Made by a program: the position numbers and the translations under genes. A stretch of 64,000 nt of DNA from Pegea sp. RAD2-039 (lineage: Eukaryota > Chordata > Thaliacea > Salpida > Salpidae), in assembly GCA_034620365.1 (NCBI GenBank), contig JAQGEQ010000097.1, positions 62,001 to 126,000 on the forward strand. The letters are read 5' to 3'. The notes under the pieces are model-generated. The model was given only the letters and a program-made list of their open reading frames with translations. It ran no database searches and was not told the DNA's origin. How positions within the stretch are numbered: the first letter of the stretch is position 1; every line of letters begins with the position of its first letter. Shown here piece by piece: positions 11,674 through 23,404 of the stretch.

Positions 11674-12190
11674 AGATTTTAGAAAGATGAAAATGTGGTT
11701 TTTCTGAAGCAAAAGTTTGTATTTAACAAATAGAATTGAAACTATCTATTTCTTATTGAAAGATACTATTAATGCTTAGAAAAGAATTTTACAAATTCAT
11801 ACAGATTCAATTAACTTTGTTTTTAGATTATAAGCAAAATAGGTGAAAAAATTTAGAAAATCAACTTTTAGATGATTTTTTATCAACTCCAAACTTTAAG
11901 TTTCTTAATTTATTATTACCAACGTTTTGGAAAATAGCAATCCATGAGTCTGTAAGTGGAATTCAAATTCGAAATTTGAATAGAATTTAGTTAACATCAA
12001 AACTACTTTTTAGAATAACGAAAATTACAAAAAGATTTTTGAAAGAGTAAAAAATTCAGTTGCTTGAGTTGTTGTCCCAACATCCGGGTAAATATTTGAA
12101 AAGATCACCGCTAGAATGATGAGAAATTGACTTTTATATTTGTAATAATTCGAGGTTGTTTAACATACTTAAACTGGTGATGATTATTCA
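11674..12190. other. AT-rich intergenic, nothing seen
   Basis: No gene or repeat recognised. Confidence 0.45.
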
Positions 12191-12201
12191 AACCTAATCA
12201 A

Positions 12202-12483
12202 TCAATCACAACACTTGTTTGAGGTTTTTAACGTTCTGAAAAATGAGTAATTTTTTTTAAACATGAATTTTAGTAGAAAGCCCCTGAAGACAAATTGGTG
12301 ATTACAAATTTTGAGAACCTCTTTGTAATTTCGTTCCAAAAACTCACTTTCATCAAAGAAACAAGAAAGTTTATTTAAAGGAAATTTTCTGAAATATTCA
12401 ATTGTTTTAAAGAGTAAAAAGGACTTTGACTTCAACTGCTGTCTAGTTTTGTATCTCGAAAAAGCTGATCAATTTGTTCGCTT
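12202..12483 (-). other. Coding-like minus-strand frame, no ATG
   Basis: A stretch of about 94 codons is open from near 12483 to a TGA-type stop at 12202, including LFRDTKTRQQLKSKSF, SCFFDESEFLERNYKEVLK and NHQFVFRGFLLKF. The frame has charged/hydrophobic patterning unlike random AT-rich translation, but there is no early ATG. It may be an internal exon or a transposon remnant. No family recognised. Confidence 0.2.
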
Positions 12484-12539
12484 TTTTATTTGAAAGTTCT
12501 CTGAGTATATTTCGGAACTAATCACACAAACTCAACAGG

Positions 12540-13200
12540 TTAGATTGAAAATTGATGGTTTAATTTTATTATTCTTTAATTTAGAATGTATTTTTCAAAA
12601 TGTCTTTCTTTGGTAAATTTATTCAAAATTAAAAGTTTGTTTTTAATAATTTTAACATTTTGATTAACTTAAAAAGCAAATATTAGATTTTTAACTTCGA
12701 TTTTCTGTTTCAAATGATTTTACAAAGATATTTACAAACAAAATTTTAGGTATACAATTTATCTTTAGTAACATTTTATTTAGAATAATAAGTTTGATTT
12801 AAAATATCTTAAAGAGTTTTCATCAATAATTTCTATTAACTCATTAAAATTGATTCAAACACTTTAAATTGTTGTTAGCTTTTCTGGTGTTAATGGAACT
12901 TAGTGCAGTTAACACTTTGTAGTTAAACAAGTTTTTTCTTATTTTTTATATTTTTAATTGGCTTCGATAATAATCTTTACTTTCATATAAAGAATTAGAA
13001 AATAAGCGTCTTCTAAAAGAGGCGTATAACCGAAATCAGAAGGAACAACCAACTGATTTCAAATACAAAGTTCGAGGTCCACTATGGGCTTTGAGAACTG
13101 TCAAGGATTTTTTCAAAAACGGAAGTGGAAAATAACCACTGGTCCCACATCTTCTTTTTTTTACACTCTCTCCGCACACAATTGTGAATATCATCCTTCC
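12540..13200. other. AT-rich intergenic, nothing seen
   Basis: No coding frame, repeat or RNA gene recognised before the LINE fragment begins. Confidence 0.45.
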
Positions 13201-13204
13201 AGCC

Positions 13205-13470
13205 CAAGATATCAATTCTCATAAAACAGAAGTTGAACCATTTTAATATTGCCAATAATGTCATTTCTAAACTAATTTTTTAATATTACTATAATTCTAT
13301 GTAATTGCTCACTGTTATATGCTTTGAGGACTACTGAAATGCCATGTGTTACATCTTTTACTTTCTTTATTTCTAACTTAATAGATGTTATTTGTGAGAA
13401 TGTGTGTTAGCGAGAGATGCTCTCTTCAGGCACCCTCCTTTGCATTTATTAAAATAATAAATATATAAAT
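13205..13470 (+). mobile_element. LINE 3' end fragment (family A)
   Basis: Contains the family's RT C-terminal remnant (AGAAGTTGAACCATTTTAAT), its 3' UTR with TGTGAGAATGTGTGTTAGCG, the GCACCCTCCTTTGCATTT block and an AT-rich tail. It resembles the copies at 4.1 and 43.2 kb more than the young copy at 8.5 kb, so at least two subfamilies exist. Confidence 0.85.
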
Positions 13471-13697
13471 TATAAAGTATAAATGTTTAATATAAAAATA
13501 ATTTTATAAAATTCTCAATTTTCTAAATTGACGTTAAAAAATCATAAAAGTCTCGAATTAAAATAACTGAATAATTGACAAGACCACTGAACTTTTAAAA
13601 TTTCAAGTTTTTGGCTACAATAAGATGTCCATAAAAAAGGGTAGAAGGCTCTATAAGTTTTATAACAACGTTTCTAGAAGACACAAAACTTCAAATT

Positions 13698-13982
13698 TAA
13701 AGTTGGGGCCTCGTAGGCAGTTTGTCGCTGTACTTAGTGTCGTTCTGACAGCTCCTGCTACGCCAGCTGCATCAGTCCTTCTGTTCTGTTGTTGGCGTGG
13801 AGAATGGAGTCCTGCTGCATGGGAATCTCCATAATTTTTGCCTGGTATATATGCATCCCATTTACATACTACTGCATGGGTAATATATATAGATACAACA
13901 TGCATAGTATGTTATATTACTATATTTATATATATATATAATATGCATACGCATAGTCGTTCTTGGCCGAAGCAGGCTAATA
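13698..13982 (+). repeat. GC-rich dispersed element, copy 1
   Basis: This segment is much richer in G+C than its surroundings at its left end. GGGGCCTCGTAGGCAGTTTG, CGCTGTACTTAGTGTCGTTC and GCAGCTCCTGC-like blocks match the reverse complement of 53422-53580. The right end, GTTCTTGGCCGAAGCAGGC, recalls that copy's far edge (CGGCCGAAGCGGAC) and also occurs at 59233. A tract of TATATA/ATGCAT separates the two blocks. No protein signature is seen. A non-autonomous transposon or SINE is the simplest guess. Confidence 0.6.
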
Positions 13983-13984
13983 AA

Positions 13985-16056
13985 TGTTTTTTAAATAATA
14001 TGATTTATAAAAATTTATAAAATATTATTTATAATGAATTTGTTTTAGTTTATTATTTTTCGGAGTTTTGGAAAAAAGTTTATATTATGACTCGATATCT
14101 GCATGAACCATATAAATTTAGAATTTAGGAAAAATTGGCTACTTGACTTGAAAATATTCACTTAAAATTTCGTTGCTAAAATTATTTTTCATGATTACAT
14201 TTTACTAGATTGATTACATTTAATTTTATTTTCTTTAGTTCTAGAAACTTTTTTAAACTTTTCATTAGAACCTCTCTTAATGGTAACATAAACACTTTTT
14301 AAAAATATTCCTTTTTTTTAAATGATTTTTATGTTAGTACAATGGAATATACTACAAAATTTCCAAAACTTCTGTCTTTTATGATTAATCCAATCAATAC
14401 TCACAAAATATGATATTACTTTTATTTGATCTTTAACTTAAGTATAAAGAATTATTTCAACTTGATGATTAAAACTTAAAAAAACAAAACTGTGTTAATA
14501 AAAGTTTGATTTTTTCTTCGAGTTCAAATAAAAATTCGGCCATTTTGTACCACTTTGTGATGTATTTGTTTTTCTTAACTAAATATTTCATTTTGTGTTG
14601 TAATTTCTCTATAAGGAAGTGTTATACTTGAATTTAAAATAATTTCAGTCATTACTTTAATAAGAATTTTAAAAATGAAACTTTAAAATATTCAAATATA
14701 TTATTTTAATAGAATAAAGTAGTTTTGTGTAAGTTTTATCTATGAATAAAGAAAAATAAACTTTGTGACATAATTATTATTTATCAATATTTTTACTTAT
14801 TTGCTTGTAATATCGTCATCACTTTAATTTTTATATCTAACAACTTGAAGTAAATTTTAATAAATTTATTGTTGTAATTATTGAAAAATTTCATTTATTT
14901 ATTGCTTATGTTTAGTTAAGAATTATTTATTTTTTAAGTTCAATTTTCACAACTTTATTCCCAAAAAATGTCATAATATTTATTAATCAGTATTTTAGGT
15001 TGAAAATGATTAGTTTGAATATTCGTATATTATTATTATATTCTTATAAATTGAAAAATATTTATACTTAAATAATGATAATTTATATTAAAATATTTAT
15101 AACCAAATTTATTTATGATTATTTTTGAAATATGTCTTGTAAACTGATTAGAGTGATTGATCACTAAAATGTAAATTTATTATTAAAAGTATAACAGATG
15201 AGTCATAAAACATAATAATATGTTGTTTGCTTTAATCAAAGCTTTTACTTGTCTTGTTTAACAGTTTTTTTGTTGACTGTGCAAATATTTATATTTATCT
15301 TTTGGTGTAAGTTTTTATTTCTTTAACACTTGAAAAAATGTTTTGTAGATTTGAGATTAAAGTTAAAATTCTTAAAGTTTAGATTGGTGTTAAGTGATTT
15401 TTTTAGATTTTTGTTTAATTGTATCGGCAGTATTGATTTCTTTTTGAATTTAAAGTAGAACTTTTCTACCTTAAAAATCGTTTTTATTTTCAAAATTAGT
15501 TTTAAAATGAAATTATTTAGACAAATTAGCAGCTTGTCAATTAGTTTTACTTTAAGGTGTTAGATTTAAAATTTGGGCATAAGTATTTATCATTTTAATC
15601 ATTAAGAGAAATTAGTCAAAAGCTCATTTCTAGATGACATCTAAATTGATCTTATCAAAATCTTTAGATTTACAAAATAAATGCTCAATATTAAATACTT
15701 CCTAATAATGATTATTTAAAAGTATTTTTCTTAAACAATTTTGTGAAAGTTTTCTTAATATTGTGTTACATCTTATATAATAAGTTTGAAAAACAGAAAT
15801 TTTAATCATGACTTTACATGTTTTGTTGTTAAGTTAATAAAGTTGTATAACTTCTTTCATACACAATATGGTGCAACTTATTCTGTTGACAGTAAACTAT
15901 AATGATTAACTTTTGGTTATATAATCTCAGCTTTTTATAATGTTTCGTTTGTGTTTGTATGATTTATTTTTTGCAATTTTTTATTCGAATATTTCCTAAA
16001 TGTTTCAGTATTTTGAAAGTTTTTTGGCAAAGTCTAAAAATAATAATTTTTTGAAA
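13985..16056. other. AT-rich intergenic upstream of SOUL gene
   Basis: No gene or repeat recognised. The final few hundred bases should contain the promoter of the gene at 16057, but no motif is convincing. Confidence 0.5.
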
Positions 16057-16872
16057 ATGGTTCAAACTTATAATGGTTATGAAGGACCTGAATATGAGGT
16101 TATAGAAAATCCTATAAAAGTTCGTTTATTTTTAATATTTTGATTTACATTTTGACAATTTTTTAGTCGAAAGCTTTACAAAAAATTTTTCTAATAAATT
16201 TCAGAATGCCTCTTATGAAATTCGCCTTTACAAAAAGGCTAAATGGACCAGTACAGAGGTGGCCACAAGGACTTTAGATGAAGGACCATCTGTTGGTTTT
16301 CGTCGACTGTTTAATTACATAACTGGAAAAAACAACTCAAGTAAAAAATCTTTCAGTTTTTAACACAATTTCAATTTGATATTTTAAAATAAAAATGACT
16401 AAATATTTTCGCTTTTTCAGGCGCTAGTGTTTCTATGACGTCACCAGTAACGATCGCTGTGAATAACCGCGAAAGCGCTTTCTCAAATATGAAGACAGTT
16501 GTCTCGTTTTATGTTCCGTCCAAAAACCAGGAAAGCCCTCCAGAGCCTTCAAGTGAAAATGTCTACATCGAAGAACGCGAAGAACTAACCGCTTATGTCA
16601 AGTAAAAGCAAAAAAATCCTCCATAAAATAATCTTGAAGTCTTTCTTTGATTCTTTTTTAGGAGATTTGGTGGTTATGCAAAATCGAAAGATTGGTATCA
16701 TCAAGTTGGACAACTAAGAGAAGAGCTTATTAAAGATGGTATAAAAGCTGAAACTTTAGAGACTGATATGTTTTATGCTGTGGCTTATGACAGTCCATTC
16801 CGTTTTATATGGAGACGGAATGAAGTTTGGATTTTACAGAAAAAGTCTTCGGAGACACAAGAACAAAACTGA
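16057..16872 (+). CDS. HEBP: SOUL/HEBP heme-binding family protein
   Basis: Four exons (16057-16119, 16205-16340, 16421-16601, 16662-16872) give 196 residues, the usual size for HEBP1/HEBP2-type proteins. The SOUL domain fills the protein: YEVIENPIKNASYEIRLYKK and RRLFNYITGKN at the start, MTSPVTIAV in the centre, then RRFGGYA-type KRFGGYAKSKDW and a C-terminal VAYDSPFRFIWRRNEVW. The family binds tetrapyrroles such as heme in the cytosol; which ligand is bound here cannot be read from sequence. There is no signal peptide or membrane segment. All introns are GT-AG and phases agree. AATAAA at 16982-16987 lies about 110 b after the stop. HEBP1 and HEBP2 are not distinguished. Confidence 0.9.
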
Positions 16873-19131
16873 TGTTTTCTGAGAAATAGTCGTTTTTTTT
16901 GTCGAATTATTTTGTAAATCTCTTGAAAATGAACCATTTAAACTTCTTTTTAATATTTCCTTTTAATGATTAACCAGCTACAATAAAAAGATTTAACTTT
17001 TTTAGAAATCACATCAAAATTTTAGGATTTAAACTTAGAAATTATTCAACTTTTAACTTCAATTTCTTTTGTATTTTTCAACTTCTGTTTTATACTTGGA
17101 TTTTATTAAAATTTTATTGTTTAGTTGTTGAGTGATATCTGAAAAGATTCAACTTTTTTATCTCAAAACTAAACAGATTTGTTTATTTTACATATCAGTG
17201 AAAACTGACAAAATAACTTCAATTGTAATGAAAGTCTTATACAACAAACTTGTATTATCATAGTAACTTTTTGCACATAGAAAAACTTTTGAATGTAATA
17301 AAAATTCAATTTCTGAAACAAAGTTCTTGGTATAAAAGGTTTTAGAGATTTAGTTAATAAATTAGCAAATACTGACAGCTTCTTAAAAGTTTTAAAAGAT
17401 TTGTTTTACTGAAAAGAATTTAAAGATAATTGAATTAAAAAGGATTATGTGGTTAATTAAAGTATATAAATTGTAAACATCTCTTAATAAATAAGAACTT
17501 TACAAAAGATGAGTTTCAATTTGAAATCATCTTAAAAATGTCCTGTAGTTCCTGAAATAAATCGAAAATAAAAACTACACAACCCTCAAGGAAGTAGTCT
17601 TACAATAACTTGATAATATGATAGTTCTATTAAGTATTGTTGTGTGAGAAACTTAATATTACCAGAAGCATCACTTGTGTTTCTGTCTACTTATTCACAT
17701 TTCATCGCATTCAAAAGCCGATCAGTTGCGTCTAATTTAATGTCTGAAACCTCATTTAACTTTAATAAATTTCAGCTTTTAATTATTTGACAGTTCGTAC
17801 ACTTTGTGTAAGTCAGTTAAATTTATTTAAGTTTTAAGCTACTACAATTATAAATAATTAATTTAATTTGTCAATCTATTTTTATACTTTAATTTATTTA
17901 TTTTGAAATATAACAACAGGTGTTCTTCATGCACAGATAGATAAAGTGATAAATAACATCTCCTAATTCTTGTATTTTATCGAATCTAACCTAAAAATTC
18001 TCAATCTATCTAATAAATATTGACTATAAGTCTTAATTAAACCACTTATAAAGATATTTAGATCTTTTTTTTTCAAAAACTAACATAACTCATTTACTAA
18101 ATGTCGAATAATCTAAAGCTGTTCAAAGTTTTGGTGTTTGTCTACAAATATTTGAATAAAATTTTGATAGATTATTTTAGAAATTTGTAATTAATTGGCT
18201 ATCTTCAAATAGGTCGACTGATAAAACTAACAATCGATTAAAAAAGTAGGTAAGCAGATAGGAGACGGCTAGATTGACTGGAGATAGCTTCATGCCAATG
18301 TTTAGAAATAAAATTGTAATTCAAACTTTGTTGATTCCATGATTTACAAACAGATTTGAGTGAAAAATTTACCAGAATTTATCTCAATCAATTAGTGGTA
18401 ATAAATAATTGAAAATTTGAAGCAGAAACTGCTTTAGAAGTAAAATATGACAAAGGAGAAGAAGGTGAAAGATTTTTCTGCCAAATCTTTCAAGTTATTA
18501 AAAAAAGAGTTTTCAGGAATTCATCTAAACATGAACTGATCTCATGCTAATTAGATATCGAAAAAATCTAGACATGCAATTGGCAATAAACTTGATTTAA
18601 CTTGATGTAAATAAAAGACTTTTCCTACATTGTACCATACAAAGATCTATAGATGAAGATTAATATTGAGAATTATAGAGAATTTTCAAGCTTATCACCA
18701 AGCTAAAAGGATATGAAATCACAATGAAAGCAGAAACTTTAACCTTACAAGATGGGATAGTACAAATAAAGTTGGTTGTATATAGAGAAGGCAGCTTCCA
18801 TCTATATAGTTTAGAAATAGATATGATATAAATATTGTGCGGAGGAGACCATGCTGTAATCGCACCGTAAAATCAGTTTATAAATACATGAAAGAAGTGT
18901 TGAATGATATGTATAAGGCTTGATGGTTGTGTTTGGACAAGTTGGAAGGTGACCAAGTTAATGAGAATGTCATGTAAAAGAGAATTCAGATCTAACTCAG
19001 CAGGTTTTGGTAAAATTGCACCCAAAAATAAAACAACAAGCTAATAATCAAATGAAAAAAAAAGTTTGAAATAAAATCGTTGTGTAAAGATGCTTATCAC
19101 CTTTCGTAGGAAACTATCATGTGTTAAGGCG
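16873..19131. other. Intergenic between SOUL and REPS genes
   Basis: Mostly AT-rich. The part from about 18420 to 19000 is less AT-rich, with short coding-like pieces such as GGDHAVIAP and LVVYREGSFHLYSLEI interrupted by stops, perhaps an old transposon or pseudogene. No family recognised. Confidence 0.4.
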
Positions 19132-22100
19132 TTACTCAACAAAAGGTCTGAGTTTGTGTATGTTCATCTCAACCAGGATTCGAGCTTCCATTATATCTTT
19201 TAACTGGCGCTGAAGATCACCATTCAGTCTCGATAATTGAAGGTTTCTTTTTCTTAGTTCCTCGATGTCGTTTTGTAGTTGAAACTTTTTACGATTTAAA
19301 CTGTGAAAAATGAAGTTAAAGACTTGATTGTTGGGAAGATTAACGGACTTTTGTAGAGGTGCTGGAGGTATACTTCCATCTTCAACTGATTCACAGGGAA
19401 TAATTGATTTTGTAAAAGTATCTGACACTAGAGTCCGTTTTCGTGGTGGTTTTGTTGGTGGGTTTTGCTGAAAGAAAATAAATTTGTTAGAAATTCATTC
19501 AGTTGTAATTTGATAAAAACTTGAAAAAAAGTTTGGAGAATTTGAAATCTTATTTTTCAATTAATCAACTTTTAAAAGTTTTCTGGAATTTTTAAGAAAA
19601 ATTTGAAGAATTATTTGAATATTAGAAGTTTTCAAAAATGTCTAAATTGATTCAATTAACAAAAAAGTAGAAAAATTTGATTCAAATTAAACATTAGATG
19701 CGATTTAAACAACTCAAGATACCTTTTTAAGAAGAACTTTTTCCGATTTTGCTTCAACTATAGAGTTCGATTCAATTTCATCTAGAATTGAAAATAAAGA
19801 AATTTGACAAAAGCTCGCAGTGAACGAAGACTAACTTGAATTACTAAATTCCTCTATCGAAGGCGATACGGTCTGTTTGTCTACAATACTTGCTGCTTCT
19901 TCAATTTCACAAGCTGGTTGAGAAGTTGAAAATTTGGTAAAGTCGGCAAAAAACTCCATTTGTTGTCGAGCAACCTTTTAAAAAATCAAACTAAAGAATT
20001 AGTGATGGAAATAATGATGAATACTGAGTTGGTGTTTACTGATGAGATCGTGTTTGAAACGCTCTGATGACTTATTTGTTGAAGTGAGAAGAAAATATAA
20101 AGTTTAAAGTTGGTTTTGAAATTAAATTTTTATAAAAGATGCAAAAAAAATTTATTTGAAGATAAATTCAAAATTAAATAAATTCAAAAAGTTATGAAGT
20201 TTTTAAAGATGATTCGACGTCGGGTTGTTTCTTGTCACTTTCAAATCAATTTTCTAGAAACCGGATGAAATGAAACATGAATAATTATATCCAAGTTTAG
20301 ATAACCGGATAAAAAGTTGATTAACAGAAAAACGTTTAAAGTTTTCATCACGAAAATAACCTTTCAAATTTGCAACTTTAAAATATTTTCAAATTCAAGA
20401 AAACAGGTTTGGAAACACTTAAATTTCGCAAAAAATCAAAATATTTGATGATTAGGGATTCTATTCGAATATAAACTCACGTTTGGTGGTCGAGGAGGTA
20501 GAGATGGGACTTCTTTTTTATCAGAGATTGCTGGAAACATAAAAAAGATGTTAAAAATTGAATCAAACAATCACTTCTTCTCAGATATTTTCTAGAAGTT
20601 AGAAACTCATTAAATCAATTAAAAGATGACTCACAGTCGGGAAGATCTTTATCAGGAGTCTCCGAAAGATCAGGTCTTGGAGGTGGAGTAGGAGCAAACT
20701 TAGAGACACTTTCAAGTGAAGAGCTGCTTTCAGATCTAGAAGTAGATCATTAGAAGATTGATTCTAACATTTGAATCTCACAAATTACTTTGGTTTTAAA
20801 GGTCTAGATGACCAATCACTTAAATCAGATCGAATTGCAGTCTCCTTGTACTCTGCATCATCTTCTGAAGAGTGATTACTCATTATTGAAGAGGAGACAG
20901 AGGATTCAGAGGAACGGTATCCTTTAAAAAGATTTTGTTAGGAGCTTGTGGGGTTAGTTGAACTTTAAGCTTGTTTAATTGCTTGAAATAAATTGAGGAA
21001 CATGCAGCAGTAGCATTTGATGTCACAGAAAGCTGACTTGTTAAAAAGTTGATATAAACTTGTGTCATGAAACAATTTTGACTTTAAACTGAAATGTTAA
21101 CTAGAAGAAAGCAACACTGTGTAATAAAATGTTGTTAAATGTTATGTCAAAAAAAGATACATTTTGCTTCGAGCTAATCTGGCGTTTAAAGAAAATGTTT
21201 TTTTTTTGCTGACAAACAACTCTTACTACTTAATCAGTGTTTATATCAATCAAATAATAACCTCAAAACCATCTACAATAAGTTGAAACTATGAAAAGAG
21301 AACTGAACATCTTTCTTGAGTTTATAGAGGCAGTAATGAAAGTGAAAAAACAAAAAGAAACTGAGATAAAATTTGTGTTATGAAATAAAATAAACAAAAA
21401 AATATTTCTGAAATTTTCTAGAAAAAAACGTTTTCAAAAATTGTCTCTTCTTTAAAATCAACTAAAAAATATTTCAGAATCTTTTCACTTCATCTGCTTT
21501 CAATCTAAATATTCATATTTCAAAGAAAATGTAATTAAATAATAATTAAAAGTTGTAAAGACAACAAAACTCAACTTAGCTTGTAGTGATTAGAACAAAA
21601 CAAAAAGATCTTAACAAATCAATTGAACAACTGATACTAGATTTGATATCAACAAATTTACAACTTTTTGAAACATAAAAAGTTGGTGGAGACATTAATC
21701 AGTTGATATTTGATCTCCAAGTTAGTCAAAGCTAGTTTGTAAATAATTTGCAAAGCTTGAACAATCTTCAAGAATTTAGGTTACAAATAAGTTGTTTGCA
21801 GCTTGATGTACAGTTCACGTTACAAACATCAATTTATTTCTTTCTCATTTTACCTTCTTGCAAATCTGTCTGCTCATCACAATTCAATGTCTCGTAGCTT
21901 TCTCCAGATGAAACATCACAAACGCACTCTTCGTAATAAATTTACAATTTGTTGCGTTTCCACAGCAACCATTTGCAGCGATTTACCAACAAAAAAGTAG
22001 AAATAAAACTCACTTCTCTCTTCATCACTGCTTTCTGCTCCAGAAAATTCATTCTGTAAGAATCCATACGGGTTATCTTTAGTCATCTGTTGCGGTGAAG

Positions 22101-23404
22101 AAGTAGTAGAGTCATCATCTACTGTTTCTGCTCTTGGGGAGTCTTGTTTAACAGGAGTAGGTCCAACACGAATCGCGACAGGGTGATGTAGATCTTCATT
22201 CTTAAGAGGAATGTAAAAGTTTGTATCTAACATCTGATTGATGCTATCTACTTTTCGAGGAGTCTGTTGGAATTTAGTCAGTGATTCGTTGTCAGTGAAG
22301 TTCTCCCAGTCAACATCAGTGTTATCTGAGAAAAAAAATGTTTAAAAAGTTTGTTGGAATCAATTAAAGGTTTAAAAAATTACAGAAAGTTTAGAAAGTT
22401 TAGAAAGGACATCAAAATAAATGTTGAAAGTTGTTTTTATGGAAAGTAGAGACTATTGTTGAATTATTGATAAATTAATCGATTTATATTTTCCACAATC
22501 AACAAACCTGTGGTAGATTTGTCCATTTTTTTATCAGAATCACGAATTAATGATTGTGGCAAGACTGGTGGTAACTCGTAACCATTTTTACGAGCAACAA
22601 CTAAATGAAAAGCAATACAAAATTCATCTAATGTCAACAAACCATCTTCGTCTCTATCAGAAAGTTCCCTGAATTAAAAACGAAGCTGTTTACTAAATAA
22701 AACAGAAGATGAATTCACTTACCAGATATGAGAAAGCTCAAAAATTTGTAACTTGGATTTTGTAAAGAAATTACGAGCTGTTTGTCCTGAATTGTTAGAA
22801 AATATTAAAAGTTTTATGAAAAAAATGATTAAAAAAAGAACAGAAGTTTTTACCATCAATTTTTCCACCATATAGAGGTTGCATAGAAATAAATTGAGTT
22901 GTGTAATAATCTCTCTGTTCATCAGTAATCAACCATGGGTCCTGATTATCATCTTTAGAATTGATATTTTTATTAGCTTCATCAGATTTGGAATGATTTT
23001 TAACAGGTTTGTTATTATTTGATTCCATAGATGACTGTGAAGACACTTTTTGGGGAGTTTTATCTGACTTTAGTTGTTCATTTGAATTATTAGTCATTTG
23101 TGGTACTGGCTGATCAATTTTCTGATTGATTATGTATTCAGGATCAAGATTAGGTGAAGATTGGATAGCTTCTGATCCAGGATTATATTGAGACCAGTTT
23201 TTAGTATCACCTAAAAATGAATAGTTTAAAAAGTTTATAAAAAAATGTATTAATTTGAACTGAAAATCTTTTATTATAAAAGAATAAATTTTGAAAACAA
23301 AATTTTGATAAAATACTTTGATTTGTAGTAGAATGGATTGGACTATCATCAAATGAAGCCCAATTTTGGTGTTTATTTTGTTGAATAATTGTCGACGGAT
23401 TCAT
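19132..23404 (-). CDS. REPS1: REPS-type EH-domain endocytic adaptor
   Basis: Eleven exons (23404-23317, 23210-22854, 22786-22723, 22668-22508, 22325-22014, 20864-20789, 20735-20635, 20530-20481, 19974-19836, 19781-19723, 19467-19132) encode 580 residues. Residues about 120-212 form an EH domain very like the second EH domain of REPS1/POB1: [21 protein letters not shown] and ELSHIWELSD. A canonical EF-hand loop (D174, D176, D178, G179, E185) is intact. Proline-rich segments ([18 protein letters not shown]) can serve SH3 ligands. The C-terminal exon holds the coiled coil that binds RalBP1 in this family and ends LRPFVE, as vertebrate REPS ends with LRPF. The first EH domain of long vertebrate isoforms is not seen; upstream DNA gives no support for it. 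Function: links Ral/RalBP1 with clathrin endocytosis. REPS1 and REPS2 are not separable here. The exon at 20864 uses the least certain acceptor. Confidence 0.9.

Noticed and set aside
13082..13264. Minus-strand 60-codon frame
   Set aside because: Largely antisense to the LINE fragment starting at 13205 and without a domain.
8400..13500. Repeated LINE 3' ends as a CRISPR-like or satellite array
   Set aside because: Copies are kilobases apart, in both orientations and of unequal length, and share the tail and 5' truncation of retroposition.
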